64,000 bases of DNA. It comes from Mycolicibacter kumamotonensis. GTDB taxonomy: Bacteria > Actinomycetota > Actinomycetes > Mycobacteriales > Mycobacteriaceae. Of this stretch, positions 52,220 through 61,397 are shown piece after piece (positions within the stretch are counted from its first letter, which is position 1; every line of letters begins with the position of its first letter). The DNA lies in NCBI RefSeq assembly GCF_002086285.1, contig NZ_MVHU01000007.1:110158-174157 (forward strand), written 5' to 3'. Under the pieces are notes generated by a model that did not search any database, had not been told where the DNA came from, and was given only the letters and a program-made list of their open reading frames with translations. A program made the translations under genes and the position numbers.

Positions 52220-53890
52220 ATGAGCAATGTGCCTGTACAAGGCCGATTCTCGGCCAGGCCCGTGGCCGGTATCTCTTATGCGCATCCACGAGCCTTCTGG
52301 TTCGGCGTCGCTACGACAACCATCGGTGTTCTGCTCCAACTCCCTGACTTCTACGCGACTCGCGATATGGGCTATCACATGGCAGGGATGCCCGTGAGCC
52401 TCAATATGAGTATCGGGATGGCTCTGCTGTTCCTCGGGGTAGCGGTGACGGCATATGGCTTGTTCCCGACTGACACGATCAGAAGACGACCCGCACCGAT
52501 CCGTGGCGTCGGCCCCCTCGACGGCGCGCCGTTGCGAAGAGCTCATATCGCTCTTCTGATCGTCGTCGGGGCCGCCGTCACGATCGATGTGATGAAGCCG
52601 GTGTCTCTGGCTTTTGTGGCTCCCGGTGCTGCCGCAGAGTATGGGCTTCGCGGGCCGCTGAATCCGACCGCGGATGCGTTGTCTATCGGGTGGTATCCCC
52701 TCTCGGGAATCGCCGGCACTATGATCGGATCGTTCATCTGGGGCTGGATGGGCGACCGGATAGGGCGGCGTGCGTCGATTCTCCTCGCCGCCATCATCTT
52801 CATCGCCACCTCCACCTGCGGCACGATGCCCGAGTACTGGATGAATCTCCTCACGTGTTTTGTGATGGGCCTCGGCGCGGGCGGCATGCTCCCCATCGCC
52901 TTCGCTTTACTGTCCGAGACGATGCCGAGGAAACACCGCGGATGGATGCTGGTCCTCGTCGGCAGCGATATCGCCGGCGCATACATCATCGTGAGTTGGT
53001 TGGCGGCGACATGGGCCTCACCGGAACACTTCGGGTGGCGGCTTCTATGGCTTATCAGCCTTCCGACGGGCCTTGTCCTGCTGCTGTTGAACCGGTGGAT
53101 ACCCGAGTCGCCCCGGTATCTGCTACAGCAGGGACGCCAAACAGAAGCTCGCGCAGTGATGGAACGGTACGGAGCGGTCTTTGAGCCGACCACCACCGCC
53201 GATGCTGTGGATAGTGACGGTGAGTCGCATCCGACTAAGACCGCCGTACGGAGCTTGCTGGGTCTGTCTGCCGCCATATTGCTACTGGCGCTGAGTATCG
53301 GGGTGACGCAGTACGGGTTCCAGCAATGGATGCCGTCGAACCTGCAGCGGCTAGGTCTATCTGCCGTGAATGCGAATTCGACGTTGCGTGATGCGGCGAT
53401 GATCGGATTTCCGCTGAGCATACCGATAGGGTTGATGTACGGCTTCTGGAGCAGTAAAAAGACGCTGCTGTTGATCGTCGCCCTGATGGCGTCGTCCTTA
53501 TCGGTTTTCGCGATCCTCGGCGACCAGGTCGCCACCAATTCGGTATGGCTGCATGTACTTCTCGTGATTCCCATCTGGGGTATCAGTGCGTTCAACGCGG
53601 TGCTGATCGCCTACACGGCTGAGGTGTACCCGACCGCTATCCGTGCCCGTGGCAGCGGCATTTCTGCGGGTGCGACGAAGGCGGGCGGCGTGCTGGTCTT
53701 GACTCTCGCCGCAGCGGCCGTCGCCTCGCCCTCAATTCGGGTCACAGCCGCCTTGGGCGTGGTGCCGATGCTGCTCGCGGTGATAGCTCTGGTGAAGTTC
53801 GGGCCGGAGACGAGAAACATGCGCCTCGAGGGCATTACCGACGTAGAACTGGGGGTGTCGAACCGCCGTGTCGAACCGGCTACCGAGTGA
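52220..53890 (+). CDS. MFS transporter (sugar-porter/SV2-like) with N-terminal two-helix extension
   Basis: Protein of 556 residues. A 110-residue N-terminal extension contains two hydrophobic helices (AFWFGVATTTIGVLLQLPDF and IGMALLFLGVAVTAYGLF). It is followed by a complete twelve-helix MFS core with GWMGDRIGRRAS, LSETMPRKHRGWML, PESPRYLLQQGR and AEVYPTAIRARGSGIS, the sugar-porter/organic-ion signature. Fourteen predicted helices in total. The substrate is unknown. It starts 39 bp after the antiporter, so it is probably cotranscribed; a PadR-type regulator follows on the same strand. Confidence 0.88.
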   Translation: MSNVPVQGRFSARPVAGISYAHPRAFWFGVATTTIGVLLQLPDFYATRDMGYHMAGMPVSLNMSIGMALLFLGVAVTAYGLFPTDTIRRRPAPIRGVGPLDGAPLRRAHIALLIVVGAAVTIDVMKPVSLAFVAPGAAAEYGLRGPLNPTADALSIGWYPLSGIAGTMIGSFIWGWMGDRIGRRASILLAAIIFIATSTCGTMPEYWMNLLTCFVMGLGAGGMLPIAFALLSETMPRKHRGWMLVLVGSDIAGAYIIVSWLAATWASPEHFGWRLLWLISLPTGLVLLLLNRWIPESPRYLLQQGRQTEARAVMERYGAVFEPTTTADAVDSDGESHPTKTAVRSLLGLSAAILLLALSIGVTQYGFQQWMPSNLQRLGLSAVNANSTLRDAAMIGFPLSIPIGLMYGFWSSKKTLLLIVALMASSLSVFAILGDQVATNSVWLHVLLVIPIWGISAFNAVLIAYTAEVYPTAIRARGSGISAGATKAGGVLVLTLAAAAVASPSIRVTAALGVVPMLLAVIALVKFGPETRNMRLEGITDVELGVSNRRVEPATE

Positions 53891-54010
53891 ACGCCTGTGC
53901 TGGGCCACGACAACTGTTGAGGACACCACTTCGGGCCCCTACGGACAGGGTGCCACTCTCGCACCGGTCAGCGTCGATACTGATCGGCACCGACTGAGAA
54001 CCGGCCTGGC

Positions 54011-54574
54011 ATGAGCCTGCGTATCGCGGTGTTAGGGCTGCTATCCCAGCAGTCGGGCAGTGGCTACGACCTTCTCAAGCGGTTCGAGGAATCGTTGGCC
54101 AATGTGTGGCCGGCGACGCAGAGCCAGCTTTACGGCGAGTTGCTCAAGCTTGCCGACGCGGGGATGATCGAAGCGAGTGCTGTCGGCGCGCGTGGGCGTA
54201 AGGAATATCGAATCCTGCCGGCGGGGCGGGCCGAATTAGAGCGCTGGATGACCGATCCGCTGGGCGATCCTCCCTTCCGCAGCGCGCAGCTCCTTCGGCT
54301 TTTCTTGCTCAGTGAGGTGTCACCTGACCAGGCCCGTGCCTATGTCGGCGCCATCGCTGAACTGGCCGATGCCGAGATCGATCGCCTGGGGAAACTGAAG
54401 GACTCGATCGAATGGTCGGAAGGTGACAGCCACTTCTATGGTCGGGCAGTGCTCGAATACGGGTTACGTATGAAGTCAATGGAAGCCGACTATGCGCGTT
54501 GGCTCGCCGAGGCCATTGCCGATCGGCACCGGAGATCTCGGCGAAGCGGCGGTACTCGCCGCAAGACCTCATAG
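54011..54574 (+). CDS. PadR-family transcriptional regulator
   Basis: Protein of 187 residues. An N-terminal winged helix begins at residue 1 (SLRIAVLGLLSQQSGSGYDL, then WPATQSQLYGELLKLADAGM, GRKEYRILPAGRAELERWM), followed by the Vir-type C-terminal helices for dimerisation (about 95-170). PadR proteins repress efflux or phenolic-acid genes and are released by ligand. It stands between the transporters and the hydratase/MmpL pair and is the only regulator inside the accessory block, so it is the natural candidate to control them. A GATACT-like box lies about 25 bp upstream. Confidence 0.9.
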   Translation: MSLRIAVLGLLSQQSGSGYDLLKRFEESLANVWPATQSQLYGELLKLADAGMIEASAVGARGRKEYRILPAGRAELERWMTDPLGDPPFRSAQLLRLFLLSEVSPDQARAYVGAIAELADAEIDRLGKLKDSIEWSEGDSHFYGRAVLEYGLRMKSMEADYARWLAEAIADRHRRSRRSGGTRRKTS

Positions 54575-54676
54575 GCTGCCCCTTCAGACTGCCTCGGAAG
54601 TCCCCTGTGCGCGCCGCGCCTGCTCGACCTTCGACACACGCGGCCTTCAGCCCGCTCGGCCGTACCGATCAATCAG

Positions 54677-55561
54677 TCACGGACACAATTCGGCCAACCC
54701 ATCGGTGATAACAACATCCTTGCCGCGCATCGTCTCGAACACGTAGTCGTGCACCGTAGCCGTCTCGGCCTCAGTCCGCTTCCAAAGCCTGGTTTCCAGG
54801 TCGTCACCGGGGCGCACCATGTTGGAGAACCGCACGGCGATCCGCTGAAGGCGGGTAACATCCGCACCGCACACCTCGGTGAGGATGGCCCAGGAAGCGA
54901 AAGCCATCGTGCACAAGCCATGCACAATGATGCCCGGCAACCCAGCGTCGATGGCCACGTTTTCGTCGAGGTGGATCGGCATCTGATCACCAGAGGCCGC
55001 CGCGTACCGAAACGTCTGGTCACGATCCACATGCTGTGCGACGCTGGCGACGGGTGGCCGGTCGCGAACGCTTTCCTCAAGAGCGTGATGAGGGCCGAGC
55101 TCGCCCACCGGCTCCCCCGCGTTGAAGCCCAGCACGAGGATCGTGACGTACTGCTCGGTCACGAGAGCACCCGCGTCCGTACGCGTTTCGAGCATCATCA
55201 CCATCCGGGTCCCTTTTTGAGCTCGGCGGCCCTTGCGCATGCCCTCGTAGCCGATCATCCTGCCGCGCGAGGCCAACGTGTCACCGGGTCGGATCGGCCG
55301 GTGAAAACGAATGTCATGCGCACTGTGCAACACTCGCGTGAACAGCTCGGCCGGTATCGCGTCGACACCAGCCGCCATCATCGTCTTGAACACCGGCACA
55401 ACAGCAAACACCGGAGGTGCCACCTCCCCGGCCAGGTGAGCGGGGATCGGGTCGTTGGTGGCGGCCGCGTAGGCCGCGATCCGCTCGCGAGTGACAACCA
55501 GTCGTTCTTCATCGGTCCATCGACCGACACGACGGGCGTCCAGCTTTACGTCTTCGCCCAC
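54677..55561 (-). CDS. MaoC-like (R)-specific hydratase with double hotdog fold
   Basis: Protein of 294 residues with two hotdog halves. The N-terminal half (1-145) is the non-catalytic FAS1-like/MaoC_dehydrat_N module. The C-terminal half carries the hydratase-2 motif YAAASGDQMPIHLDENVA with D182 and H187, then DAGLPGIIVHG. Such proteins hydrate or dehydrate enoyl/3-hydroxyacyl thioesters in fatty-acid synthesis or degradation. The GTG at 55561 is chosen because AAGGGG stands 5 nt upstream; a TTG one codon earlier is possible. A TAAAAT box lies about 20 nt upstream. It is divergent from the MmpL gene and would supply a dehydratase step for the cluster. Confidence 0.88.
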   Translation of the reverse strand: MGEDVKLDARRVGRWTDEERLVVTRERIAAYAAATNDPIPAHLAGEVAPPVFAVVPVFKTMMAAGVDAIPAELFTRVLHSAHDIRFHRPIRPGDTLASRGRMIGYEGMRKGRRAQKGTRMVMMLETRTDAGALVTEQYVTILVLGFNAGEPVGELGPHHALEESVRDRPPVASVAQHVDRDQTFRYAAASGDQMPIHLDENVAIDAGLPGIIVHGLCTMAFASWAILTEVCGADVTRLQRIAVRFSNMVRPGDDLETRLWKRTEAETATVHDYVFETMRGKDVVITDGLAELCP

Positions 55562-55716
55562 CAAAACCCCTTCGCAATAAGATTTTACGCTGTTGTAGAT
55601 TCGGGAGCGCCGATCCCGGTCGGGCTCTGGGCTCGCCTCGTTAGCGCCGCCGCTTCGACCCCTTCAATCATGGAGCTTGCCATCCAAACCCACACCTAGA
55701 AAAGCGGCAAAGACGT

Positions 55717-55752
55717 TATGATCCCCAGCAACAGATCCTATCTGCGATAGGA
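55717..55752 (+). promoter_or_regulatory. MmpL promoter with palindrome in the leader
   Basis: TATGAT (55717-55722) is a good -10 box, predicting transcription from about 55729. Directly downstream, TCCTATCTGCGATAGGA (55736-55752) is a perfect inverted repeat with 7-bp arms and a 3-nt centre, then GGGGGGAG and the TTG start at 55773. The repeat could be an operator for the PadR-type regulator or a small RNA hairpin in the leader. Confidence 0.55.
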
Positions 55753-55772
55753 CCGTTACGGGGGGAGTCGCA

Positions 55773-58664
55773 TTGCTTCGAGGGCGGGCCGGGGGTGCAG
55801 CCGGCACCGCGATCGCAACGCTGCTGGGCCCCCTTGCGCGTTTGTCCCGTCGCCACGCCGGACTCGTCGTCTTGGCCTGGATCGCCGTCGCGGCGGTGGC
55901 CAACGTCCTGGTGCCGCAGCTCGAGCGAGTGGTCGAGGCGCGCTCACCATCGTTCATGCCCACAGACGCACCGAGCGTGATCGCGGCCGATCGCTCGGCC
56001 GCGCTTTTCGACGCGCCGTCGAGTAACAACCTCGTCTACGTCGTACTGGAGCGGCGGGATCCCCTGCAGCCCGCAGACCGGCGTTACTACGACGCCCTGG
56101 TTACTGAGCTGCGGTCCGACACCGAGCACGTGCAAGCGGTCACTGATCTCTGGTCGGCGCCTCTGAGTGCGGATGCGGTGCAGAGCAAGGATCGCCGGGC
56201 GGTCAACCTGATGGTGCGGTTGACAGGACTGCTCGGCACCGCGCAGGCCAGTGCATCTGTCTCCGCGATCCGGGAGGCGGCGGCCGAACTCGGCCCGCCC
56301 GCCGGTCTGCGCGTATATGTCACAGGTCCCGGCGCGACGCTGGCCGACGAGTTCGCCGCCGTCGACCGCCAGATGTTGCTCATCACCGCCGCGACCGTGG
56401 TAGTGATCACGCTGCTCCTACTCGTGGTCTACCGCTCGCTGGTGGCTATCGCCATCCCGCTGATGGCGGTCGGGCTGACTTTGGCCGTCGCGAAGGCCGT
56501 AGTCGCCGCGCTCGGCAATCACGGTGTCCTTGAGGTGTCGCTGTTCACTGTGGCGCTCATCGCCGCGATGATCCTAGGGGCCGGTGTCGACTACGCCATC
56601 TTCCTGATAGGTCGCTATCACGAAGGCCGTCGCCAGGGCATCGAACACGAGGCGGCCTTGATCGCCTCGTACCGCGCTGTCTCACCGGTGATCGTCGCCT
56701 CCGCGCTGACCATCGCCGCGGGGCTGTCCTGCCTGGGCCTGGCGCAGATCAGCATGTTTCGAAGTATCGGGCTGCCCTGTGCGATAGGAATTCTCATCGT
56801 GGCGCTTGCCGCGCTGACCTTGACGCCGGCACTTATTCAGATCGCCGGTCGGCGCGGACTCTTGGAACCCAAACGCGCTGTCATCGCCCGACGTTGGCGG
56901 CGCGTCGGCATCATGCTTGCCCGATGGCCGGGTCCACTCTTCGTGGTGAGCGCCGGGTTGATCATCGCCCTGACTGTGCCGTTGATCGGTATGCAGGTGA
57001 ATTGGAATGAACCAGCCGCAACGCCCGACGATGCCGAATCGAACCTAGGCTACGCGGCGATGGACCGGCACTTCCCGCCGAATCAACTGTTACCTAACGT
57101 GGTCACCGTTGAAGCCGACCACGATCTACGTAATCCGGCCGGGTTGATCGCCATCGAACGGGTCACACGCCAGATCATGGCGATTCCCGGGGTGCGCATG
57201 GTGCAGTCCGCCAGCCGCCCGGCGGGCACTGTCCCCGCGGAAGCGAACCTCACGTATCAGGCCGGGATGATCGGTGACCAGCTGAATGACGCCATTAACT
57301 CGCTGACGAACCGGCTCAACGGAGTCGCCGGCGACCTCGATGCCGCCCTGGCTCAAGTCGGCGCGGCAGTGGACCAAATGGGCGGGGCGATGGCCGGCGG
57401 GGCGGACGGCATGCGCGAGATCGGTTCGGCCGCAGACGGCATGCGCGCCGGAGTGGACGGCTTGAGGGACAACCTCACAGTCGTCTCCGGTTACCTCGAC
57501 CCATTGCGCAACTTCAAGAACGGCATCCCGGACTGCGCGGTGAACCCGATCTGCTCCTTGGTGGCGAAGGTCGTCGACCCCGTCGACAGCTTGGTTCGAA
57601 GCTCGACCGACTTGTCGGCTGGCACAGTACGGCTGACAGCGGGGTCGAGCACCGTCACCTCTGCCCTGGCTGCGGTGCCGCAGACGCTGCAGCAGATGCG
57701 CGGCACCTTGGACCAAGTGCAGGAGGCGACCAGAGGGCTACGCGGCGCGATCGGCGCCATATCGCCGCAGATGCGCCAACTCACCGACTACCTCAACGAG
57801 ATCGACCTGAACTTCGAGGGCAGTGCTGCAGGTGGGTTCTACATGCCGAACCGCGCATTGGAGGACCCTCGATTCCGAGAAGCGCTCAAGGCACTCGTCT
57901 CACCCGACGGCCACGCCGCTCTTCTGCTGGTGTTCAGCCGCGGGCAGGAGTGGGGCGTGGACGGCGCGCATCATGCCGCGCAGATTCAGGCCGCGATCGA
58001 CGAGGCCACCAAAGAAGGCACCCTCACTCCGTTGTCGGTGCAGCAAGTGGGAGTCGGCCCGACCACCCACGATCTGCAGGCGCTGCTTCGCGACGACGTC
58101 ATCCTGCTGGCGGTCGTGACCGTCGTCTTGATCTTCCTCATTGTCGCCGTGATGCTGCGCAGTCCAGTCGCTGCTGTGGTGGTGGTGGGCACCGTGATCG
58201 TCTCCTACGGATCCACGCTCGGGGTCAGCGTGCTGATCTGGCAACACGTGCTGGGTCAACCACTGCACTGGATCGTCGCGCCGATCGCCTTCATCGCCCT
58301 GGTGGCTGTGGGCACCGATTACAATCTGCTGCTGGCGATACGCATACGCGAGGAGGCCTGGGCCGGTATCAATACCGGGCTGATTCGTGCCTTCGCCGGC
58401 ACGGGCGGAGTGGTCACCACCGCCGGAATCATCTTCGGCATCACCATGTTCGCGATGCTGGGCAGCACCGTCCAAAGTATCGCCCAGATGGGTTCCACAA
58501 TCGGTATCGGACTTCTCCTGGACACGCTGATCATCCGCACGGTTCTGATGCCGTCGATCGTAGCGTTGCTGGGCCGTTGGTTCTGGTGGCCTAACCGGGT
58601 CACCGCACCGCGCACTGGCTGGTCCTTCCGCCGGAAGCTTGCAACCACACAACCACCCACGTGA
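55773..58664 (+). CDS. MMPL/RND-family lipid transporter
   Basis: Protein of 963 residues, the size of mycobacterial MmpL proteins. Two repeats of six helices, each with a large extracytoplasmic loop; the second loop (about 470-755) contains a helical coiled segment (AVDQMGGAMAGG..., ADGMRAGVDGLRDNL). The proton-relay Asp-Tyr pairs are D273-Y274 (GAGVDYAIFL) and D849-Y850 (VGTDYNLLL). It would export a lipid or polyketide across the inner membrane using the proton gradient. TTG start supported by GGGGGGAG upstream. No MmpS partner is adjacent. Sits among hydratase, ketoreductase and AfsA genes, so export of their product is the simplest inference. Confidence 0.93.
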   Translation: MLRGRAGGAAGTAIATLLGPLARLSRRHAGLVVLAWIAVAAVANVLVPQLERVVEARSPSFMPTDAPSVIAADRSAALFDAPSSNNLVYVVLERRDPLQPADRRYYDALVTELRSDTEHVQAVTDLWSAPLSADAVQSKDRRAVNLMVRLTGLLGTAQASASVSAIREAAAELGPPAGLRVYVTGPGATLADEFAAVDRQMLLITAATVVVITLLLLVVYRSLVAIAIPLMAVGLTLAVAKAVVAALGNHGVLEVSLFTVALIAAMILGAGVDYAIFLIGRYHEGRRQGIEHEAALIASYRAVSPVIVASALTIAAGLSCLGLAQISMFRSIGLPCAIGILIVALAALTLTPALIQIAGRRGLLEPKRAVIARRWRRVGIMLARWPGPLFVVSAGLIIALTVPLIGMQVNWNEPAATPDDAESNLGYAAMDRHFPPNQLLPNVVTVEADHDLRNPAGLIAIERVTRQIMAIPGVRMVQSASRPAGTVPAEANLTYQAGMIGDQLNDAINSLTNRLNGVAGDLDAALAQVGAAVDQMGGAMAGGADGMREIGSAADGMRAGVDGLRDNLTVVSGYLDPLRNFKNGIPDCAVNPICSLVAKVVDPVDSLVRSSTDLSAGTVRLTAGSSTVTSALAAVPQTLQQMRGTLDQVQEATRGLRGAIGAISPQMRQLTDYLNEIDLNFEGSAAGGFYMPNRALEDPRFREALKALVSPDGHAALLLVFSRGQEWGVDGAHHAAQIQAAIDEATKEGTLTPLSVQQVGVGPTTHDLQALLRDDVILLAVVTVVLIFLIVAVMLRSPVAAVVVVGTVIVSYGSTLGVSVLIWQHVLGQPLHWIVAPIAFIALVAVGTDYNLLLAIRIREEAWAGINTGLIRAFAGTGGVVTTAGIIFGITMFAMLGSTVQSIAQMGSTIGIGLLLDTLIIRTVLMPSIVALLGRWFWWPNRVTAPRTGWSFRRKLATTQPPT

Positions 58665-58849
58665 TCGATCTCATTGCGCGTCAACGACTTCAATGCGGCG
58701 GCAGCAGACAACCGCCCGCTGCACCCACGACCCAAAACCCCGCGCTGGCGCCTTCAGTCCGATCCTCAGCCGTGGCGGGCTGACTGAACGGTGAGCGCAT
58801 TCGGCAACGATGAGTGTGCGATGCACCTAAGACGAACGGAGGATCGCAG

Positions 58850-59596
58850 TTGACCAAGCCAGTAATTCGACCACCAGGGTGCGCGCTGGTGACCGGCGCT
58901 TCAAGAGGCATCGGGGCCGAAACCGCGCGACAGCTCGCACGCGACGGATGGCCCGTCGCCGTCAACTACCACAGCAACGAACGCGCAGCGCAGTCAGTTG
59001 TCGAGGAAATTGCGCGCGAGGGAGGTCGCGCAGCGGCATTCGCCGCGGACATCGCCGACCGGCAAGCGCCGTCGATATTGAACGACGCGATCGTCGCCGA
59101 ATTCGGCGTACCCATCCTCGTACTGGTCAACAATGCGGGCATCGCCCGCGATCGCCTCACTATCCACTTGGAGGATGACGACTGGGACGCTGTGGTGGAC
59201 ACCAATCTGGGTGCAGCGTTTCGCATCACACGTGCCGTTCTCGCCGACATGCGCCGGGCCCGGTTCGGTCGAGTCATCAACATTGCGTCCGTCGCCGGCC
59301 TACGCGGACGCCCCGGCCAGGGTAACTACGCGGCTGCGAAGGGCGGTCTCATCGCCTGGACGAAAGCAGTTGCGCTCGAGGTCGCTCGCCGCGGAGTCAC
59401 CGTCAATGCGGTCGCCCCAGGCTGGATCGAGACCGACATGACTGCTGAGGTCCCTGGAGACCGGCTGGATCGCATCCCTGCTCGTCGCGTCGGCCTGCCG
59501 CGCGAGGTGGCTGCCTGTGTAAGGTTTTTGGCGTCGGAGGAGGCGAGTTACGTCACCGGTGCAGTGCTGCCCGTGGACGGAGGATTGAGCACCTAA
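58850..59596 (+). CDS. 3-oxoacyl-ACP reductase-like SDR (FabG family)
   Basis: Protein of 248 residues, classical SDR. TGASRGIG (15-22), NNAG (94-97), N119, S147, Y160 and K164 form the complete cofactor site and catalytic tetrad, and the end SYVTGAVLPVDGG is typical of FabG. It would reduce 3-ketoacyl thioesters with NADPH. The TTG at 58850 is preferred to a GTG at 58814 because GGAGGA stands 6 nt before it. The gene is 185 bp after MmpL and 30 bp before the AfsA-like gene on the same strand. In the AfsA pathway an SDR-type reduction step is also known, so it may act on the butenolide instead. Confidence 0.92.
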   Translation: MTKPVIRPPGCALVTGASRGIGAETARQLARDGWPVAVNYHSNERAAQSVVEEIAREGGRAAAFAADIADRQAPSILNDAIVAEFGVPILVLVNNAGIARDRLTIHLEDDDWDAVVDTNLGAAFRITRAVLADMRRARFGRVINIASVAGLRGRPGQGNYAAAKGGLIAWTKAVALEVARRGVTVNAVAPGWIETDMTAEVPGDRLDRIPARRVGLPREVAACVRFLASEEASYVTGAVLPVDGGLST

Positions 59597-59626
59597 CCGC
59601 TCGCCCCGGTGTTAAAATCTTGTTCC

Positions 59627-60640
59627 ATGACGTCATCCTCGTCGCTGTCGGACGTCGTAAGAGACGCCGGGCTCACATTCGACCAAATGGTGCCGCGCGG
59701 TCTGGTCCATAAGCGAGCAATCGAGGAAGTTCTGCTCTGCGACTACAAGCAACTCGGGCCCAATGAGTATCTGGTGGCGGCGCAGCTGCCACGATGCCAC
59801 AGCTACTTCAGCGACGTCTGCTTGCCGTACTACGATTTCACGGCGCTCGGTGAGGTGATGCGCCAGTCAGGTCTTCTCACTGGTCATTGCTTCCACGACG
59901 TCCCGCCGGGAACCCATTACATCTTCCGGAAGGTCTCCGGCAAGAACGAACGCGAAGACGTCGAAACCATGCGCATCGGGGACACGCCGACCGATCTCCT
60001 TGTCCACTACAGCGTTCGGAACTTGCGTCTGCGCCGCAACCGGCTGACGTCCTTCGAGGCTTTCGGACAGATGTACGCCAACGGAGCATACGTAGGCAGC
60101 GGCTACGGGTTCTGCCAGCTGCTGCCGCCCGACAGCTACGGCGCCATGCGAGACATGATGCGCGACCCCGAGGGGGCGGCAGACCGAACGACGGAGTCGC
60201 CGGACCCCGTCTCGGTCGAGCCGCTCGATCCTGTGATGGTCGGAAGACGCGACGTACGCAATGTCGTCATCGGCGCGTTCGCGAGCGGCGACACTCCTGA
60301 TACCTATACAGCCGGACTCGTGATCCGACCAGATCACAGGGTCTTCTTCGACCATCCTCAGGACCATGTCCCTGGCCCGCTTCTTATTGAGGCCATCCGT
60401 CAGCAAGCGCTCCGCGCAGCATGCGTGCACCACAACCTTCACTCGGAAAAGGTGTACATCGCCAAGGTAGACATTGAGTTCAGTAGCTTTCTGGAGCTCG
60501 ACGCACCGACGGCCGTGACCGCTAAAGTTGGCGCGCTTCGCCGCTCGCCTGACGGCGGAGAACTCACCGTCACGTTGACCATCGGTCAAAGCGGCACTAT
60601 CGCGGCGGAAAGCGCATTGACCGTCATCGCACTTGATTGA
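59627..60640 (+). CDS. AfsA-family gamma-butyrolactone synthase-like protein (double hotdog)
   Basis: Protein of 337 residues with two AfsA hotdog repeats. Repeat 1: VPRGLVHKRAIEEVLLCDY (22-40) and ALGEVMRQ with E76/R79. Repeat 2: HRVFFDHPQDHVPGPLLIEA (237-256) followed by IRQ, giving E255 and R258. These match the positions of the glutamates and arginine important in ScbA/AfsA, as I recall. AfsA condenses a beta-ketoacyl-ACP with dihydroxyacetone phosphate, the first step to gamma-butyrolactone, butenolide or furan signals. TAAAAT (59613-59618) ends 8 nt before the ATG, leaderless. No cognate TetR-type receptor is in the window. The product could also be a metabolite moiety rather than a signal. 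Confidence 0.88.
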   Translation: MTSSSSLSDVVRDAGLTFDQMVPRGLVHKRAIEEVLLCDYKQLGPNEYLVAAQLPRCHSYFSDVCLPYYDFTALGEVMRQSGLLTGHCFHDVPPGTHYIFRKVSGKNEREDVETMRIGDTPTDLLVHYSVRNLRLRRNRLTSFEAFGQMYANGAYVGSGYGFCQLLPPDSYGAMRDMMRDPEGAADRTTESPDPVSVEPLDPVMVGRRDVRNVVIGAFASGDTPDTYTAGLVIRPDHRVFFDHPQDHVPGPLLIEAIRQQALRAACVHHNLHSEKVYIAKVDIEFSSFLELDAPTAVTAKVGALRRSPDGGELTVTLTIGQSGTIAAESALTVIALD

Positions 60641-60732
60641 CTGGAACGGATTGCATGACTCGTATGGTCGCTCAGCGCGACCGTTCGGAGACGTCTTGAC
60701 GTGACTACCCGCCCGGTTTGAGGTCAAAGGCG

Positions 60733-60767
60733 CTCGGTGGGCCCATAGGCGCGCTGGGCCCACCGAG
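60733..60767. terminator. GC-rich bidirectional hairpin terminator
   Basis: CTCGGTGGGCCCA (60733-60745) and its exact complement TGGGCCCACCGAG (60755-60767) form a 13-bp perfect stem with a 9-nt loop. It lies between the convergent AfsA-like (+) and DUF membrane protein (-) genes, 93 bp after one stop and about 90 bp after the other, so it can terminate both transcripts. No T-tract is present. Confidence 0.75.
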
Positions 60768-60856
60768 GTTACCGCCGTGCTACCGGGACTTCCAGGATTA
60801 CTTAGTCGTGCAAACTCATCATCAGTGCTGACGATTTCCAGAGAGCCGGCGAGCAC

Positions 60857-61303
60857 TCAGGACGAGGTACCGGCGCTCGCCGCTTCGCCGGTCTTCACGG
60901 GCGGGAACCACGGCGCTCCGCGCAGCGGGCGATAATCCGCGATCGGGAACGCCGCGATCGCAGTGAAGATCAGCGCGGCATACACGCCGTATTCCCGGGT
61001 GGCGTTCTCCGGGAAATTGAAGAGCAGCCACACGAAGAGCAGCATCGAGATGACGTTGAGGAGGTCGGTTCCGCCGATGATCGACACATCGGGACGCATG
61101 AAGCCGTACTGGCCGCCTGTGACCGCCGTCAGGATGCCGAAGGCACCGCAGATGAGGAAATACAGGGCCGCGACGGTATTGAAGTCCCAGCCGTTCAGGT
61201 GCGCGCCGTCGACAGCGGCCCACGGCAGGAAAAGGGATGCGATGACCAACGCTCCGCCGACGCCGGAAGCCACTCGTTGCCATACAGGGGTTTTCGCTAC
61301 CAT
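60857..61303 (-). CDS. four-helix membrane protein of unknown function
   Basis: Protein of 148 residues with four hydrophobic helices (about 13-30, 45-63, 80-98 and 107-124) joined by short loops containing WAAVDGAHLNGWDFNT and YGFMRPDVSIIGGTD. No family is recognised. The ATG at 61303 has GGAGGA about 8 nt upstream. It follows the FAD oxidoreductase gene on the same strand after 94 bp and is probably transcribed with it, so a membrane or redox-partner role for the cluster is possible. Function unknown. Confidence 0.75.
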   Translation of the reverse strand: MVAKTPVWQRVASGVGGALVIASLFLPWAAVDGAHLNGWDFNTVAALYFLICGAFGILTAVTGGQYGFMRPDVSIIGGTDLLNVISMLLFVWLLFNFPENATREYGVYAALIFTAIAAFPIADYRPLRGAPWFPPVKTGEAASAGTSS

Positions 61304-61397
61304 GTTCGTCCTCCGTGTGATTGTGACGGCTGGTTCGCCGCCGCTTCCTCAGCACCGACTCTCGCTGCTGGTCGCACCATCGATCGGTAGTTCCTCA

